From Pseudoalteromonas sp. '520P1 No. 423' (GTDB taxonomy: Bacteria > Pseudomonadota > Gammaproteobacteria > Enterobacterales > Alteromonadaceae), in contig NZ_BBZB01000001.1 in the NCBI RefSeq assembly GCF_001269985.1, forward strand, positions 2,232,001-2,296,000: a stretch of 64,000 nucleotides of DNA, in the 5' to 3' direction. Shown in pieces: positions 16,781 through 26,305 of this stretch (the first letter of the stretch is position 1; each line of letters opens with the position of its first letter). Both the position numbers and the translations under genes were made by a program. The notes below the pieces were generated by a model. It had not been told where the DNA came from, searched no databases, and worked only from the letters and a program-made list of their open reading frames with translations.

Positions 16781-18098
16781 TAAACAGAGCGCCCCCTAGG
16801 TCACTATCTGATATTTTTAGCATACCTTGATACGATTGTACTAAATCATTAACAATTGCCATGCCAACACCATGACCTTTTTCATAAGTGTCTAGTCTGG
16901 CGCCTCTTTGAGTCAGTAATTTGATTGACTCTTCTGGAATGCCAGACCCATCATCTGAAACTTTAATTGAGAGCATATGCATAGATGTATTTTGTTTTTC
17001 AGTTACTTCAATTTGTACAATTGCATCACAGGCTTTACATGCATTATCTATTATGTTGCCAATTAATTCCATTAAATCTGTTTTATCGCCTAAAAAGTAA
17101 CTTTTGTTCGATACGTTAGCGATAAAGTGAATATCTTTATCCCGATATACTTTTTTCATTGCGTTAAGTATAGAATCTACCACAGGTTTGATTGGTGTTT
17201 GTTTTTTCCAAGTATCTGTGCCGCCAGTTGCTGCGCGTTTTAGTTGATGCTCAATCATGACATTAATGCGATCTAATTGTTCACTTGCATCGGCATCAGT
17301 GGCTAAAGGGCTTGATTTTAAAACTGCTAACGGTGTTTTTAACGCATGGGCTAAATCACTCAATGATGAACGATATCGATCTTTTTGTCTTTGTTGTGAG
17401 TTTAATAACAGATTTAAATCTTGCGTGATTTTTTGAAGTTCTACAGGGTAGGTTCCCTTTATTTCATCACTATTACCTGATTCGATTGCGATAATTTCTT
17501 TGTCTAATCTTTGTAATGGTCTTGCACTCCATATAAACCCTAAGATTAATAAGACAGTTATCGCAAATGCCATTATGATCAGCCAATCTCGTAACGTATG
17601 CCTAAAACCTAGCATCATGTCTCGTAGGGCTAAATCATCTTTTAATAAATAAAAGGCAACATTATGTGAGGTATTATTTATTTCACTAATAACAGAAAAG
17701 CTCAGTTGCCAATAATCCCTATCTTGGTAAGTGATTTTTTTAAATTGGGTTTCACCAGCATGAAGCGGCATGATGTTAGGCAGAATTTCTTTGCTGATTG
17801 CAGATTCAGATTGCCACTGCTTATCTTCATTTAAATAAATAAAGGCAACCGTATCAGAGTTTAAACGATTAAGCTCAGGTGTTAATAATACGGCTGGCAT
17901 GCCGATGCCGTCTTCTTGAAAGTCTACTTCTGCTAAAATTGAGTATAAGTGTGCTTCTAGTGTGTTTTCAGTGGCTTCAACCAGTGAAGAGTAGTAGGCT
18001 TTACCTATTGAAAAGAATAAAATTGGCAAGGCAACTACTAATAAAAATATAAGTATAAACCCTTGCCTAATTTTTAGTGATATTTCACCTGTTACCAT
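16752..18098 (-). CDS. PhoQ-like sensor histidine kinase
   Basis: The 448-residue kinase has a membrane helix at residues 13-31, a periplasmic sensor domain of about 140 residues, and a second helix at 172-191, followed by a HAMP-like linker. The phosphorylated His251 lies in DLAHALKTPLAVLKS, nearly identical to the PhoQ H-box. The HATPase domain shows the N-box with Asn352, the G1 box DDGSGIP (382-388) and GHGVGMAIV (about 408-416). It overlaps the response regulator gene by 7 bp, so the two are a cognate pair. In the PhoQ family the periplasmic sensor responds to divalent cations, cationic peptides or pH; which applies here is unknown. Confidence 0.92.
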   Translation of the reverse strand: MVTGEISLKIRQGFILIFLLVVALPILFFSIGKAYYSSLVEATENTLEAHLYSILAEVDFQEDGIGMPAVLLTPELNRLNSDTVAFIYLNEDKQWQSESAISKEILPNIMPLHAGETQFKKITYQDRDYWQLSFSVISEINNTSHNVAFYLLKDDLALRDMMLGFRHTLRDWLIIMAFAITVLLILGFIWSARPLQRLDKEIIAIESGNSDEIKGTYPVELQKITQDLNLLLNSQQRQKDRYRSSLSDLAHALKTPLAVLKSSPLATDADASEQLDRINVMIEHQLKRAATGGTDTWKKQTPIKPVVDSILNAMKKVYRDKDIHFIANVSNKSYFLGDKTDLMELIGNIIDNACKACDAIVQIEVTEKQNTSMHMLSIKVSDDGSGIPEESIKLLTQRGARLDTYEKGHGVGMAIVNDLVQSYQGMLKISDSDLGGALFNVQFNYKQN

Positions 18099-18766
18099 TG
18101 ACTTTGTAACCTGTATCCTCGGCCACGTAGCGTTTCAATTGGTTTAAATATATTTTCAGGGTCTAGTTTTTTACGTAAACGTAATACAAAAACTTCAATT
18201 ACATTTGAATCTAAGTCAAAGTCTTGATCGTAAATGTGTTCAGTTAATTCTGACTTTGAAATTACTTTTTGCGGGTTTACCATTAAGTACTCAAGTACTT
18301 TATATTCGTATGCTGTTAGCGTTAGCTCTTTATCGTTTACCCAAACTTGTTGTGAGCGCGTATGAATACGAATAGGTCCAGCCATCATTTCTGGATTAGC
18401 TTGTCCTGCACTACGACGAATAAGGGCGTTACAGCGTGCTATTAGCTCTTCACCATGAAATGGTTTTGTTAAGTAGTCATCTGCACCTGCATCTAAACCT
18501 TCCACTTTATCTTGCCAGCGATCACGCGCAGTTAAAATTAAAATAGGGATATCTAAGCCTGCTTCACGTGCTTTTTTAATAACGGAAATGCCATCCAGTT
18601 TTGGGAGGCCTAAATCTACAACAGCTAAATCTAACGGGTATTCAGTTAAGTGAAATAATCCAGTTTCACCATCGTGAACTAAATCTACACTGTAACGCTC
18701 TTTTTCTAATGCCCCTCTTAAATTATCAGCTAAATGTAAATCATCTTCTATTACTAAAATTCGCAT
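18092..18766 (-). CDS. PhoP-like OmpR-family response regulator
   Basis: The 224-residue protein has a receiver domain with the acidic pair Glu7/Asp8/Asp9, phosphoacceptor Asp51, Thr79 and Lys101. A winged-helix DNA-binding domain ends RGRGYRLQ. Segments such as VVDLGLPKLDG and RWQDKVEGLDAGADDYLTKPF closely follow E. coli PhoP. The gene shares one base with the stop of the upstream PepSY gene and overlaps the kinase gene by 7 bp. It likely regulates its own operon and envelope genes (inference). Confidence 0.94.
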   Translation of the reverse strand: MRILVIEDDLHLADNLRGALEKERYSVDLVHDGETGLFHLTEYPLDLAVVDLGLPKLDGISVIKKAREAGLDIPILILTARDRWQDKVEGLDAGADDYLTKPFHGEELIARCNALIRRSAGQANPEMMAGPIRIHTRSQQVWVNDKELTLTAYEYKVLEYLMVNPQKVISKSELTEHIYDQDFDLDSNVIEVFVLRLRKKLDPENIFKPIETLRGRGYRLQSQW

Positions 18767-19023
18767 TAATTTTTACCTTTTTTAACTAAACCACTTTTTT
18801 TATTAACTGTCACATCTAGCACGCGGCCTTTTGGCTGTAATACTCGTACTTTATAATGCTTGTTGGCGTCTTTAACTTTTAATACTTTACCTGGATACTG
18901 CTTTTTAACGAGATGCGCTGCTCGGTTTTTTCCAATTGACTTTTTAACACTTCTATCTTTAGCATCTGCTACTGTAGAAAAAATAAAAGTGAAAGCTAAA
19001 AATGTATAAATTATGTGGCGCAT
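18766..19023 (-). CDS. Small periplasmic PepSY-domain protein
   Basis: The 85-residue product has a signal peptide (about residues 1-21, ending VADA). A single very basic PepSY domain follows: KNRAAHLVKKQYPGKVLKV, then the YKVRVLQPKGRVLDVTV strand and the final VNKKSGLV. PepSY domains are found on protease propeptides and beside two-component systems, where they may bind the sensor or a protease. It is the first gene of the four-gene operon and shares one base with the response regulator gene. A role as an accessory to the kinase sensor domain is inferred only from position. Confidence 0.82.
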   Translation of the reverse strand: MRHIIYTFLAFTFIFSTVADAKDRSVKKSIGKNRAAHLVKKQYPGKVLKVKDANKHYKVRVLQPKGRVLDVTVNKKSGLVKKGKN

Positions 19024-19217
19024 GCCTAAATCTCCAGAACAACAGTTTAATAAAGAGTCTTAATGAAACCAAGTGCTTTTAAGGTCTTAACGATTATTAA
19101 ATTTGAAATTAATACCGCATTGTTTAAGTTTAAAGCATGATTCAAATTTTATCACTTAGAATAACAGTTAAGGGTGAATTTAAACTGAATGGGGCGACAG
19201 TGGAGCCGCCACTTTAA

Positions 19218-19517
19218 TTAAGGTAAAACTTTTTTGAAAGGCTTAACAATTGAGTCTTTGTATATGTTGGTCTCAACATATGGATCGGCAGCAGCCCATT
19301 CGCGTGCATCTTCTAACGAGTCGAATTTTGCAATCACTAATGAACCTGTAAAACCTGCTTCACCAGGATCTTCAGAGTCGATTGCTGGTAAAGGGCCTGC
19401 TGCAAATAGCCTGTCTTCATTTTTTAAGGCTTCTAATCGTGCAATATGTGCAGGGCGAACTTGCTTTCTCAATTCTAAACTATTTTCAACATCTGTTGAG
19501 CAGATCATGTACCACAT
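19218..19517 (-). CDS. yciI: YciI-like protein
   Basis: The 99-residue protein matches E. coli YciI nearly end to end, including [40 protein letters not shown] and the end SIVKPFKKV. The YciI ferredoxin-like fold has a conserved His-Asp pair (His24 here). Its function in E. coli is unknown; related domains occur in a dehalogenase. In E. coli yciI lies beside yciB and the trp operon; here the yciB remnant and trp genes follow at 21.2 and 22.8 kb, with a symporter gene inserted between. Confidence 0.92.
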   Translation of the reverse strand: MWYMICSTDVENSLELRKQVRPAHIARLEALKNEDRLFAAGPLPAIDSEDPGEAGFTGSLVIAKFDSLEDAREWAAADPYVETNIYKDSIVKPFKKVLP

Positions 19518-19673
19518 AAAAATTCCACAAAATTAAATAATAAAGCTAAATAGTAACATTATTGTGACACTTTTATAGAATTGTTATAGAAGAATTAACC
19601 TAAAAGCTTGAAAGGGGCACTGCAAGGCTGCTAGCATCAGTCGAAAGTTATAATAATAAAAGTAAGGTTGTAT

Positions 19674-21098
19674 ATGAGTGCAAGTCGCGAGCATTTTAGT
19701 TCACGTTTAGGATTTATTCTTGCAGCAGCAGGCTCAGCTGTTGGTATCGGTAATTTAGTTGGTTTTCCTGTTTCTGCCGCAAAAAGTGGTGGCGGTGCTT
19801 TTTTAGTCATTTATGCTTTGTTTGTTATCTTTTTATGTTTACCCGTGATGATGGCTGAAATGGCAATGGGCCGTAACGCACAAAAAGATCCATTAGGTGC
19901 GTATAAAAAGCTGTCAGGTAATGACGGTAAATGGAGTTTCGCTGGTTTACTTGGGGTTTTCACTCCTTTTATGATTGCTGTATTTTACATGGTGATCACA
20001 GTTTGGATATTCGGTTATTTGGCGCAAACAGCTTTTGGTAATTTAGAGCAATTAGCTGATGCAGATAATTTTGGCACTTTTATTAATCAAAATAGTTTAT
20101 TTGTTTATATGGGCGTTGTAGCCATAATTGTAAATTTAATTCTATTAGGTGGTGTTAAAAAAGGCATTGAAAAGGCGGCTAAAGTATTAATGCCAACCTT
20201 GTTTGTATTATTAGTGGGATTAGTGATCTATGTACTGACTTTAGATAATGCAATGGTAGGTGTAGAGTATTACTTGGTTCCAGATTTTTCACAGATCACA
20301 GGTAAAGTATTAAATATTGCCCTATCTCAAGCTTTCTTCTCGCTTTCTTTAGGTATGGGCATATTAATGACTTATGCATCTTATATATCTAAAAAAGAAG
20401 ATATTGTTGGCGCTTCAAAAATGGTCGCACTTGCAGATTCACTAGTTGCATTAATTGCCGGCCTTATGGTTATACCAGCAATATTCAGCTTTAATCCAGA
20501 TGTGAAAATCGATGAGCTTTCATCTTCATCAGTATCAATGATTTTTGTTTATTTACCTAAAATCTTTTTAGCGATGCAGGCGGATATTGGTTACTTCGGT
20601 GCATCTGCTATCGCCTTTATCTTCTTTTTATTAGTATTTTTTGCTGCGATTACGTCACTTGTATCTATCATAGAAGTACCCACAGCGACATATATTGAAG
20701 AAAAGAAAGTAAGTCGTAAAAAAGCACTTATAATGATGTCATTTACTATGGGCTTATTAACCGTGTTATGTACATTATCATTTGGCATGGTGGAATGGTT
20801 AACGTCATTCATGAATTATGGTGGCGGTAGCAAGAGCTTATTTGACCTAGTATATGATGTTTTTTATGATACGATTCTGCCATTAAATGGTTTGATGGTA
20901 TGTTTATTTGTTATGTATCGATGGAAAAAAGCCAAACTGTCTGAAGAGCTAAGCCAAGGTTGTGACTCTTATATTGGTAGTTGGACTGAGAAATACGTTA
21001 ACTTCTCTTTATCTACATTTATTCCTGTGATCTTATTACTAATATTTGTAAATACGGTTTCAAGTAAGTTTTTCGCATATAGCTTGTTAGGTTTTTAA
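19674..21098 (+). CDS. Sodium-dependent transporter, NSS/SNF family
   Basis: The start used is ATG 19674 (474 residues), because TAAGG lies 7 nt upstream; a TTG two codons earlier is also in frame. The protein has about 11-12 membrane helices. TM1 carries the unwound sodium/substrate site AAAGSAVGIGNLVGFP, and the TM6 region is QAFFSLSLGMGILMTYASY. Bacterial NSS proteins import amino acids with Na+. The substrate is not predictable by eye. It is a paralogue of the symporter at 61972, differing at the TM1 motif (NLVGFP against NIWGFP), so the two may have different substrates. A strong terminator follows. Confidence 0.93.
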   Translation: MSASREHFSSRLGFILAAAGSAVGIGNLVGFPVSAAKSGGGAFLVIYALFVIFLCLPVMMAEMAMGRNAQKDPLGAYKKLSGNDGKWSFAGLLGVFTPFMIAVFYMVITVWIFGYLAQTAFGNLEQLADADNFGTFINQNSLFVYMGVVAIIVNLILLGGVKKGIEKAAKVLMPTLFVLLVGLVIYVLTLDNAMVGVEYYLVPDFSQITGKVLNIALSQAFFSLSLGMGILMTYASYISKKEDIVGASKMVALADSLVALIAGLMVIPAIFSFNPDVKIDELSSSSVSMIFVYLPKIFLAMQADIGYFGASAIAFIFFLLVFFAAITSLVSIIEVPTATYIEEKKVSRKKALIMMSFTMGLLTVLCTLSFGMVEWLTSFMNYGGGSKSLFDLVYDVFYDTILPLNGLMVCLFVMYRWKKAKLSEELSQGCDSYIGSWTEKYVNFSLSTFIPVILLLIFVNTVSSKFFAYSLLGF

Positions 21099-21116
21099 TT
21101 TAAATAAGCAGATAAC

Positions 21117-21144
21117 AAAAAGGGAGCCTATGGGCTCCCTTTTT
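21117..21144 (+). terminator. Rho-independent terminator after the NSS symporter gene
   Basis: AAAAAGGGAGCC and GGCTCCCTTTTT form a perfect 12-bp arm pair around TATG, ending in a T run. The A run on the other side lets it also serve the minus strand. Confidence 0.92.
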
Positions 21145-21175
21145 ACTTTCTATGGCATACTATCTCTGCAAGAGC

Positions 21176-21594
21176 TTAATCTTTTTGCTCTTCGTCTGGT
21201 ATGTATTTAAATAGCATCATGATAGTAATGAAGATAAATACAAAGGTCATACCGGTTAAACCAAATACTTTAAAGTTAACCCAAAAAATTCAAAGGGAAA
21301 TTGTAAGCGATATAAATATTTAAACCTGCAATGAAAAGTGTGATTGCACTGCACATTAAATTTATTTTATCCCAAACAGCTTTAGAAATATCAATCTCTT
21401 GATCTGTATCAGAAGCACCTTTTAAAATTGATGTCAGCATTTTTTGCATCAAATTTTTGTTTAAAGCGTATCTAGAAATAAGCAACTTGTAATATAGATG
21501 TGCCAATTAAGACACCTGTTGCCCAAAAAATATCGACTAGTTTAAATGTCGCGAAAAATAAGAACAGAGGAATATATTCTATTAAACCCTTCAT
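21176..21594 (-). pseudogene. yciB: yciB (inner membrane septation-related protein), broken
   Basis: Three frames on the minus strand together resemble YciB. From ATG 21594 comes MKGLIEYIPLFLFFATFK and VDIFWATGVLIGTS, then an in-frame TAG at 21472-21474. The middle of the family sequence (about 50 residues) is missing. The text resumes with VWDKINLMCSAITLFIAGLNIYIAY and, after a one-base shift at a run of six T, ends NFWVNFKVFGLTGMTF ... YIPDEEQKD with a stop at 21176. Intact YciB has about 180 residues and five helices. Three independent lesions make function unlikely. Its place next to trp and near yciI is the normal gammaproteobacterial position, so this is decay in situ. Confidence 0.85.
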
Positions 21595-21765
21595 AATTAA
21601 CTTTTTAAATGGAAGATGCGTTTTTTACCAGTAAGTTATGAGAGGCACAAGTACGACAAGATAAAATGAATGAATTAATCTTTGAAAAATTGATTAGTAT
21701 TATCAAATGATCTTTAAGGTTGATAAAATAATAGTTAATTTATTATTTAAATCTAACTTCATACT

Positions 21766-22680
21766 ATGTTATTAAACTCATCTCCTGTTGATAAAGTTAC
21801 ATTCAATAATCGTACTTTTTTTATTAAAAGAGATGATTTATTACATGCGTCTTTTTCGGGAAATAAAGCGCGAAAATTTTATTCTTTTTTAGAAAATGAT
21901 TTTAGTGAGTGTGAAAAGTTGATTAGTTACGGCTCCGCACAAGCAAACTCTTTATTTTCATTATCAGCATTAGCAAAGTTGAAAGGTTGGAAATTTGATT
22001 TTTATGTGTCTCATATATCTGATTTTATGAAACAAAATCCTAAGGGGAATTATCACGCAGCACTTAAAAATGGCGCAAATATTATTGAAGTTGAATCTGA
22101 TGAAACACTTGAACACTATCTTGATAGTGAAATATTACCCAATGAGAAAGAACACTTATTTGTGCCTGAAGGCGGACGCTGCCAGTATGCTAAAAAGGGT
22201 ATAGAGCTTTTAGCTCAAGAAATCATCTCTTGGGCAGAAGTTAACAATATAACAGCATTTAAAGTTGCTTTACCCGCAGGTACGGGCACAACTGCTTTAT
22301 TTTTACAGCAATCTTTTATACAGCAGGGCAGTAACGTTGAAGTGCTTACGTGCGCTTGTGTTGGTGGTGACTCATATTTAAAAAAGCAGTTTTTTGAATT
22401 GTGTGCAGATGAAAGTTTTCACCCTACAATTATACCAAGCGCCAAAAAATATCATTTTGGTAAGCTGTATCGAAAGTTTTATGATATTTGGCAGGATTTA
22501 AATGCCCAGGCAAGCATTGAGTTTGAGCTACTTTACGACCCATTAGGTTGGCTAACATTAATTGATTATATTGAATCTCAAAATATCCCAACCGATTATC
22601 CTATTTTATATATTCATCAAGGCGGTTTGTTAGGTAACGAAACCATGCTGCCTCGTTACCAACGTAAGTATGATAAGTAG
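21766..22680 (+). CDS. PLP-dependent ACC deaminase / D-cysteine desulfhydrase family enzyme
   Basis: The 304-residue enzyme has the fold-type II PLP lysine at Lys34 in FSGNKARK. The phosphate-binding glycine-rich loop is LPAGTGTTALF near residue 170, and the end is IHQGGLLGNE. The pattern fits the 1-aminocyclopropane-1-carboxylate deaminase/D-cysteine desulfhydrase family. Within that family many members act on D-amino acids or sulfur amino acids rather than ACC, so the exact reaction is open. It is a single gene, convergent with the trp operon end. An unusually weak ribosome binding site precedes the ATG. Confidence 0.88.
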   Translation: MLLNSSPVDKVTFNNRTFFIKRDDLLHASFSGNKARKFYSFLENDFSECEKLISYGSAQANSLFSLSALAKLKGWKFDFYVSHISDFMKQNPKGNYHAALKNGANIIEVESDETLEHYLDSEILPNEKEHLFVPEGGRCQYAKKGIELLAQEIISWAEVNNITAFKVALPAGTGTTALFLQQSFIQQGSNVEVLTCACVGGDSYLKKQFFELCADESFHPTIIPSAKKYHFGKLYRKFYDIWQDLNAQASIEFELLYDPLGWLTLIDYIESQNIPTDYPILYIHQGGLLGNETMLPRYQRKYDK

Positions 22681-22731
22681 CTTCAGTTAATTTAAATAGT
22701 TACTGATAAAATCGACCATTCTCTATGAAAT

Positions 22732-22780
22732 AAACACTTTGCTATAGAGCAGGTATAAACCTTCTTATATTAAAGTGTTT
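22732..22780. terminator. Inverted repeat between two convergent transcripts
   Basis: AAACACTTT (22732-22740) and AAAGTGTTT (22772-22780) are complementary with a 31-nt loop, followed by TT on the + strand. It lies between the PLP enzyme and trpA stop codons; termination is possible but not certain. Confidence 0.4.
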
Positions 22781-22840
22781 TTCAGAAACTAATAATAAGT
22801 CAGCCATACCTTTAACATTTACGAATAGAGATTAAACGAA

Positions 22841-23653
22841 CTATAAAGTTGCTGCTTTCATATTCTCAGTAAAAGCCTTTAATTGGCTTAGCATAGTACT
22901 TGAATCATTTAAGTTATCTTCAATGATTTTTACAACAGCTGAGCCAGATATTGCACCGGCGGCACCAGAATCAAGTGCTTCTTTAACATGTTCAGGCTTA
23001 GAAATACCAAAACCTAATAAAGATGGCGCTGCGTTATATTCGCGAAGCTTACTGACAATTGAACTTGCTGGCATTGTTACTTTAGTTTCAGTACCCGTAA
23101 CACCTGCCCTTGATAATAAATAAGTATACCCTCGGCCATAAGATGCACAGGTTTTTAATGTATGGTCGTCAGCATTCGGTGTTGCGATAAAGATAGGATC
23201 TACACCTGCTTTTTTAGCTGAAACTCTAAATAACTGAGATTCGTGCAAAGGTACATCTGCAACTAAAATAGAGTCTACGCCAGCACCTTTAGCGTCTTGA
23301 TAAAACTTATCTAAACCGCGTGCAAACACTAAATTAGAATATAAAAGTAAGCCAATTGGAATATCGGCATTATACTCACGTACTTTTTTTAGAATTTCAA
23401 AACACACATCTGTATTTGAATTCGCTTCAAGTGCACGAATATTAGCCTTTTGAATAACTGGGCCATCGGCAACTGGATCTGAAAAAGGAATGCCTAATTC
23501 TAGTGCATCTGCACCACCATCAATTAAGCTTTTAATGATATCAAAGCTCAATTCTTTATTTGGATCCCCAATGGTTACAAATGGTACAAATGCACCTTGA
23601 TTATTAGCAGCTAAAGTTTCGAATTTTGCTTGGTATCTATTTTGAGTTGTCAT
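22841..23653 (-). CDS. trpA: Tryptophan synthase alpha chain
   Basis: The 270-residue TIM-barrel protein carries the catalytic Glu52 and Asp63 in [18 protein letters not shown] and the phosphate site [10 protein letters not shown]. It cleaves indole-3-glycerol phosphate to indole and glyceraldehyde-3-phosphate and passes indole to TrpB through a tunnel in the alpha2-beta2 complex. It is the last gene of the trp operon; its start shares one base with the trpB stop, so translation is coupled. Confidence 0.97.
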   Translation of the reverse strand: MTTQNRYQAKFETLAANNQGAFVPFVTIGDPNKELSFDIIKSLIDGGADALELGIPFSDPVADGPVIQKANIRALEANSNTDVCFEILKKVREYNADIPIGLLLYSNLVFARGLDKFYQDAKGAGVDSILVADVPLHESQLFRVSAKKAGVDPIFIATPNADDHTLKTCASYGRGYTYLLSRAGVTGTETKVTMPASSIVSKLREYNAAPSLLGFGISKPEHVKEALDSGAAGAISGSAVVKIIEDNLNDSSTMLSQLKAFTENMKAATL

Positions 23654-24873
23654 TATTTAGCTCCTTTTTTAGCTGTCTTTTCTGCCAATACGTCTTGAAC
23701 GTGCGCTAAATCCTTATCGCCACGGCCGCTTAAGTTGACAACTACTACGGTTTCTTCAGTTTGTTCTTCTGCATATTTTAAAGCGTATGCAAGTGCATGG
23801 CTTGATTCTAATGCTGGAATAATACCTTCATTTTTTGCAAGAGTTTGAAATGCCTCAAGTGCTTCATCATCTTCAATACCGACATATTGTGCACGACCTG
23901 TTTCATGTAAATGTGCATGTTGCGGACCAACGGCAGGGTAATCAAGGCCAGCTGAAACAGAGTAAGACTCTTCAATTTGGCCGCTTTCATCTTGCATAAT
24001 ATAAGTATAAGCACCGTGTAATAAGCCTTTAGTACCTTTACATAAAGTGGCACCATGTTCTTTACTATCGAGGCCTTTACCTGCTGGTTCTACACCGATT
24101 AATTTAACTGACTCTTCTTTAATGAAATCATTAAACATACCAATGGCATTTGAACCACCTCCTACACAGGCAATCACTGCATCTGGTAATCTACCTTCAG
24201 CTTCTTGGATTTGAATTTTAGCTTCTTCACCAATCATTTTTTGAAATTCACGTACTATTGTCGGGAATGGGTGAGGGCCTGCTGCCGTGCCTAATAAATA
24301 ATGCGCTGTTTTATAGTTTGCAGACCAGTCTCTTAATGCTTCGTTTACGGCATCTTTTAATGTGCCAGAACCAGCGGTTACAGGTATCACTTCAGCGCCC
24401 ATTAATTTCATTCTAAATACATTTGGTTGCTGACGTTCAACATCTTTTGCACCCATGTAAATTTTACATTTCAAACCTAATAAAGCACATGCAAGCGCAG
24501 TTGCAACACCATGTTGACCAGCGCCAGTTTCAGCGATAACTTCTTTTTTACCCATGCGTTTAGTTAATAAAGCTTGGCCTAAAACTTGGTTAGTTTTGTG
24601 AGCACCGCCATGTAATAAATCTTCACGCTTTAAGTAAAGTTTTACTTTAGGGTTTTTAACCATGTTTCGGGTTAATGTTAATGGAGTAGGGCGACCTGCA
24701 TATTCATTTAACAAGGTCGTAAATTCAGTCTGAAATTCAGGATCTAGCTGTGCATTGTTAAATTCTTGCTCAAGTTGTTTTAGTGCCGGTACTAATAGCT
24801 CTGGTACAAACATGCCACCAAATTGACCAAAATAACCGGGTTTGTTATCTGTATTATTGTTAAAAGATTCCAC
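23653..24873 (-). CDS. trpB: Tryptophan synthase beta chain
   Basis: The 406-residue PLP enzyme has the Schiff-base Lys93 in [15 protein letters not shown], the catalytic Glu near [10 protein letters not shown] and the phosphate loop VGGGSNAIG. It condenses indole with serine to tryptophan. It follows trpCF after 57 nt, the widest gap in the operon. That gap holds a small GGGG/CCCC hairpin just after the trpCF stop, which might modulate the distal genes. Confidence 0.97.
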   Translation of the reverse strand: MESFNNNTDNKPGYFGQFGGMFVPELLVPALKQLEQEFNNAQLDPEFQTEFTTLLNEYAGRPTPLTLTRNMVKNPKVKLYLKREDLLHGGAHKTNQVLGQALLTKRMGKKEVIAETGAGQHGVATALACALLGLKCKIYMGAKDVERQQPNVFRMKLMGAEVIPVTAGSGTLKDAVNEALRDWSANYKTAHYLLGTAAGPHPFPTIVREFQKMIGEEAKIQIQEAEGRLPDAVIACVGGGSNAIGMFNDFIKEESVKLIGVEPAGKGLDSKEHGATLCKGTKGLLHGAYTYIMQDESGQIEESYSVSAGLDYPAVGPQHAHLHETGRAQYVGIEDDEALEAFQTLAKNEGIIPALESSHALAYALKYAEEQTEETVVVVNLSGRGDKDLAHVQDVLAEKTAKKGAK

Positions 24874-24930
24874 TGTTCATTCCTCATTCATTAATTCTGT
24901 TTTGGTATCTGGGGCTTGAAAACCCCAAAA

Positions 24931-26304
24931 TTAGTACTGTCTTAGCTTGGTGAAAACATCATTGATTTTAGTTTGACATTTTTTGCCAGATTCAATTTCC
25001 ACACCTGAATTGATATCTAAACCTGTAGCGCCTAAATTACTTGCTTGTTTAATGTTATCGCTACTTAACCCACCTGCAAGCATAAACTCATCGTTGCAAC
25101 TTTTTAATACTGACCAATTAAATGCTTTGCCAGTACCACCGAGTAAATTATCGCTATGGGTATCAAATAAGTAACGATCTACTTTTAGTGTAAGCTCAGG
25201 GATTTCATCTTTAATCGCGACAGCTTTCCATACTTTACATGTTTTAGGTAGCTTAGCTTTTAATGCACAAATAAATTGTGCATCTTCAGAGCCGTGTAGT
25301 TGAACAACGCTAAGTTTTAATTGATGCGCGTATTCTGCTATATGGTCAATATCAGCATTTACAAATACACCTACAAAAGAAAGTGGCGCGCTATCTACAA
25401 TTGCTTTCGCACAGTCTAAATCAACAAAGCGTGGAGATTTAGGATAAAATATTAAACCACCATAAATCGCACCGGCATTATATGCTGCTAAGGCATCATC
25501 ACAACGCATTAATCCACATACTTTATTTTCACCTAATGTCATTTTTCGACAGGCGAGTTCCATATCATCTTGCGCCATGATAGAACTACCTACTAAAAAG
25601 CCATTACATAATGGTGATAGACGTTTAACATCATCATAGGTATAAATGCCAGACTCAGAGATAACCACTTTATTATCAGGTATTAATTTACGTAATGTTT
25701 CTGTCGTTGCTAAATCAGTACTCAAATCTCGTAAGTTACGGTTATTAATACCAATAAGTTCGGCGTTTAGCTCAAGTGCACGATGTACTTCTTCTTCGTT
25801 GCTGACTTCAGTTAATATGCTCATATTTAATGATTTTGCTACTGATTCTAACGCTTTGTATTCTTGATTGTCTAATACCGAAAGCATTAATAAAATAGCA
25901 TCGGCACCATGCAAACGGGCGAAATAGACTTGATATTCATCGATATAAAAATCTTTACCTATTAGTGGTTGTTCTACTTTATTTCTCACTGTTTGTAAGT
26001 AATCAAAATTGCCTTGAAAGTATTTTTCGTCGGTAAGTACACTAATACACGTTGCATAGTTTTTATAAACTGACGTAATTTCATCTAAATCAAAATTAGG
26101 ACGTATTAAACCTTTAGACGGCGATGCTTTTTTACATTCTAAAATAAAATGTGTGCCGCCATTATCAGTGCTTTTTAATGCTTCATAAAAATTACGTGTC
26201 GAAGGTTTAACGTCATCAATAAAGCCTGATAACGGACGTTCAATTTTACGTTGTTTTAGCTCAATGGCTTTATCTGCAACTATTTTTTCTAATACGTTAG
26301 CCAT
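24931..26304 (-). CDS. trpCF: Bifunctional indole-3-glycerol phosphate synthase / phosphoribosylanthranilate isomerase
   Basis: The 457-residue fusion is arranged as in E. coli. Residues 1 to about 255 are the IGP synthase, with ILECKKASPSKGLIRP, LIGKDFYID and ESGIYTYDDV. From about 256, KVCGLMRCDDA opens the isomerase barrel with its catalytic Cys, followed by VQLHGSED and the LAGGLSSDNI phosphate site. It catalyses the third and fourth steps after anthranilate. The trpD stop is 1 nt before its start. The isomerase opening has MRCDD where many orthologues have TRxxD; the rest is normal. Confidence 0.97.
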   Translation of the reverse strand: MANVLEKIVADKAIELKQRKIERPLSGFIDDVKPSTRNFYEALKSTDNGGTHFILECKKASPSKGLIRPNFDLDEITSVYKNYATCISVLTDEKYFQGNFDYLQTVRNKVEQPLIGKDFYIDEYQVYFARLHGADAILLMLSVLDNQEYKALESVAKSLNMSILTEVSNEEEVHRALELNAELIGINNRNLRDLSTDLATTETLRKLIPDNKVVISESGIYTYDDVKRLSPLCNGFLVGSSIMAQDDMELACRKMTLGENKVCGLMRCDDALAAYNAGAIYGGLIFYPKSPRFVDLDCAKAIVDSAPLSFVGVFVNADIDHIAEYAHQLKLSVVQLHGSEDAQFICALKAKLPKTCKVWKAVAIKDEIPELTLKVDRYLFDTHSDNLLGGTGKAFNWSVLKSCNDEFMLAGGLSSDNIKQASNLGATGLDINSGVEIESGKKCQTKINDVFTKLRQY

Positions 26305-26305
26305 G

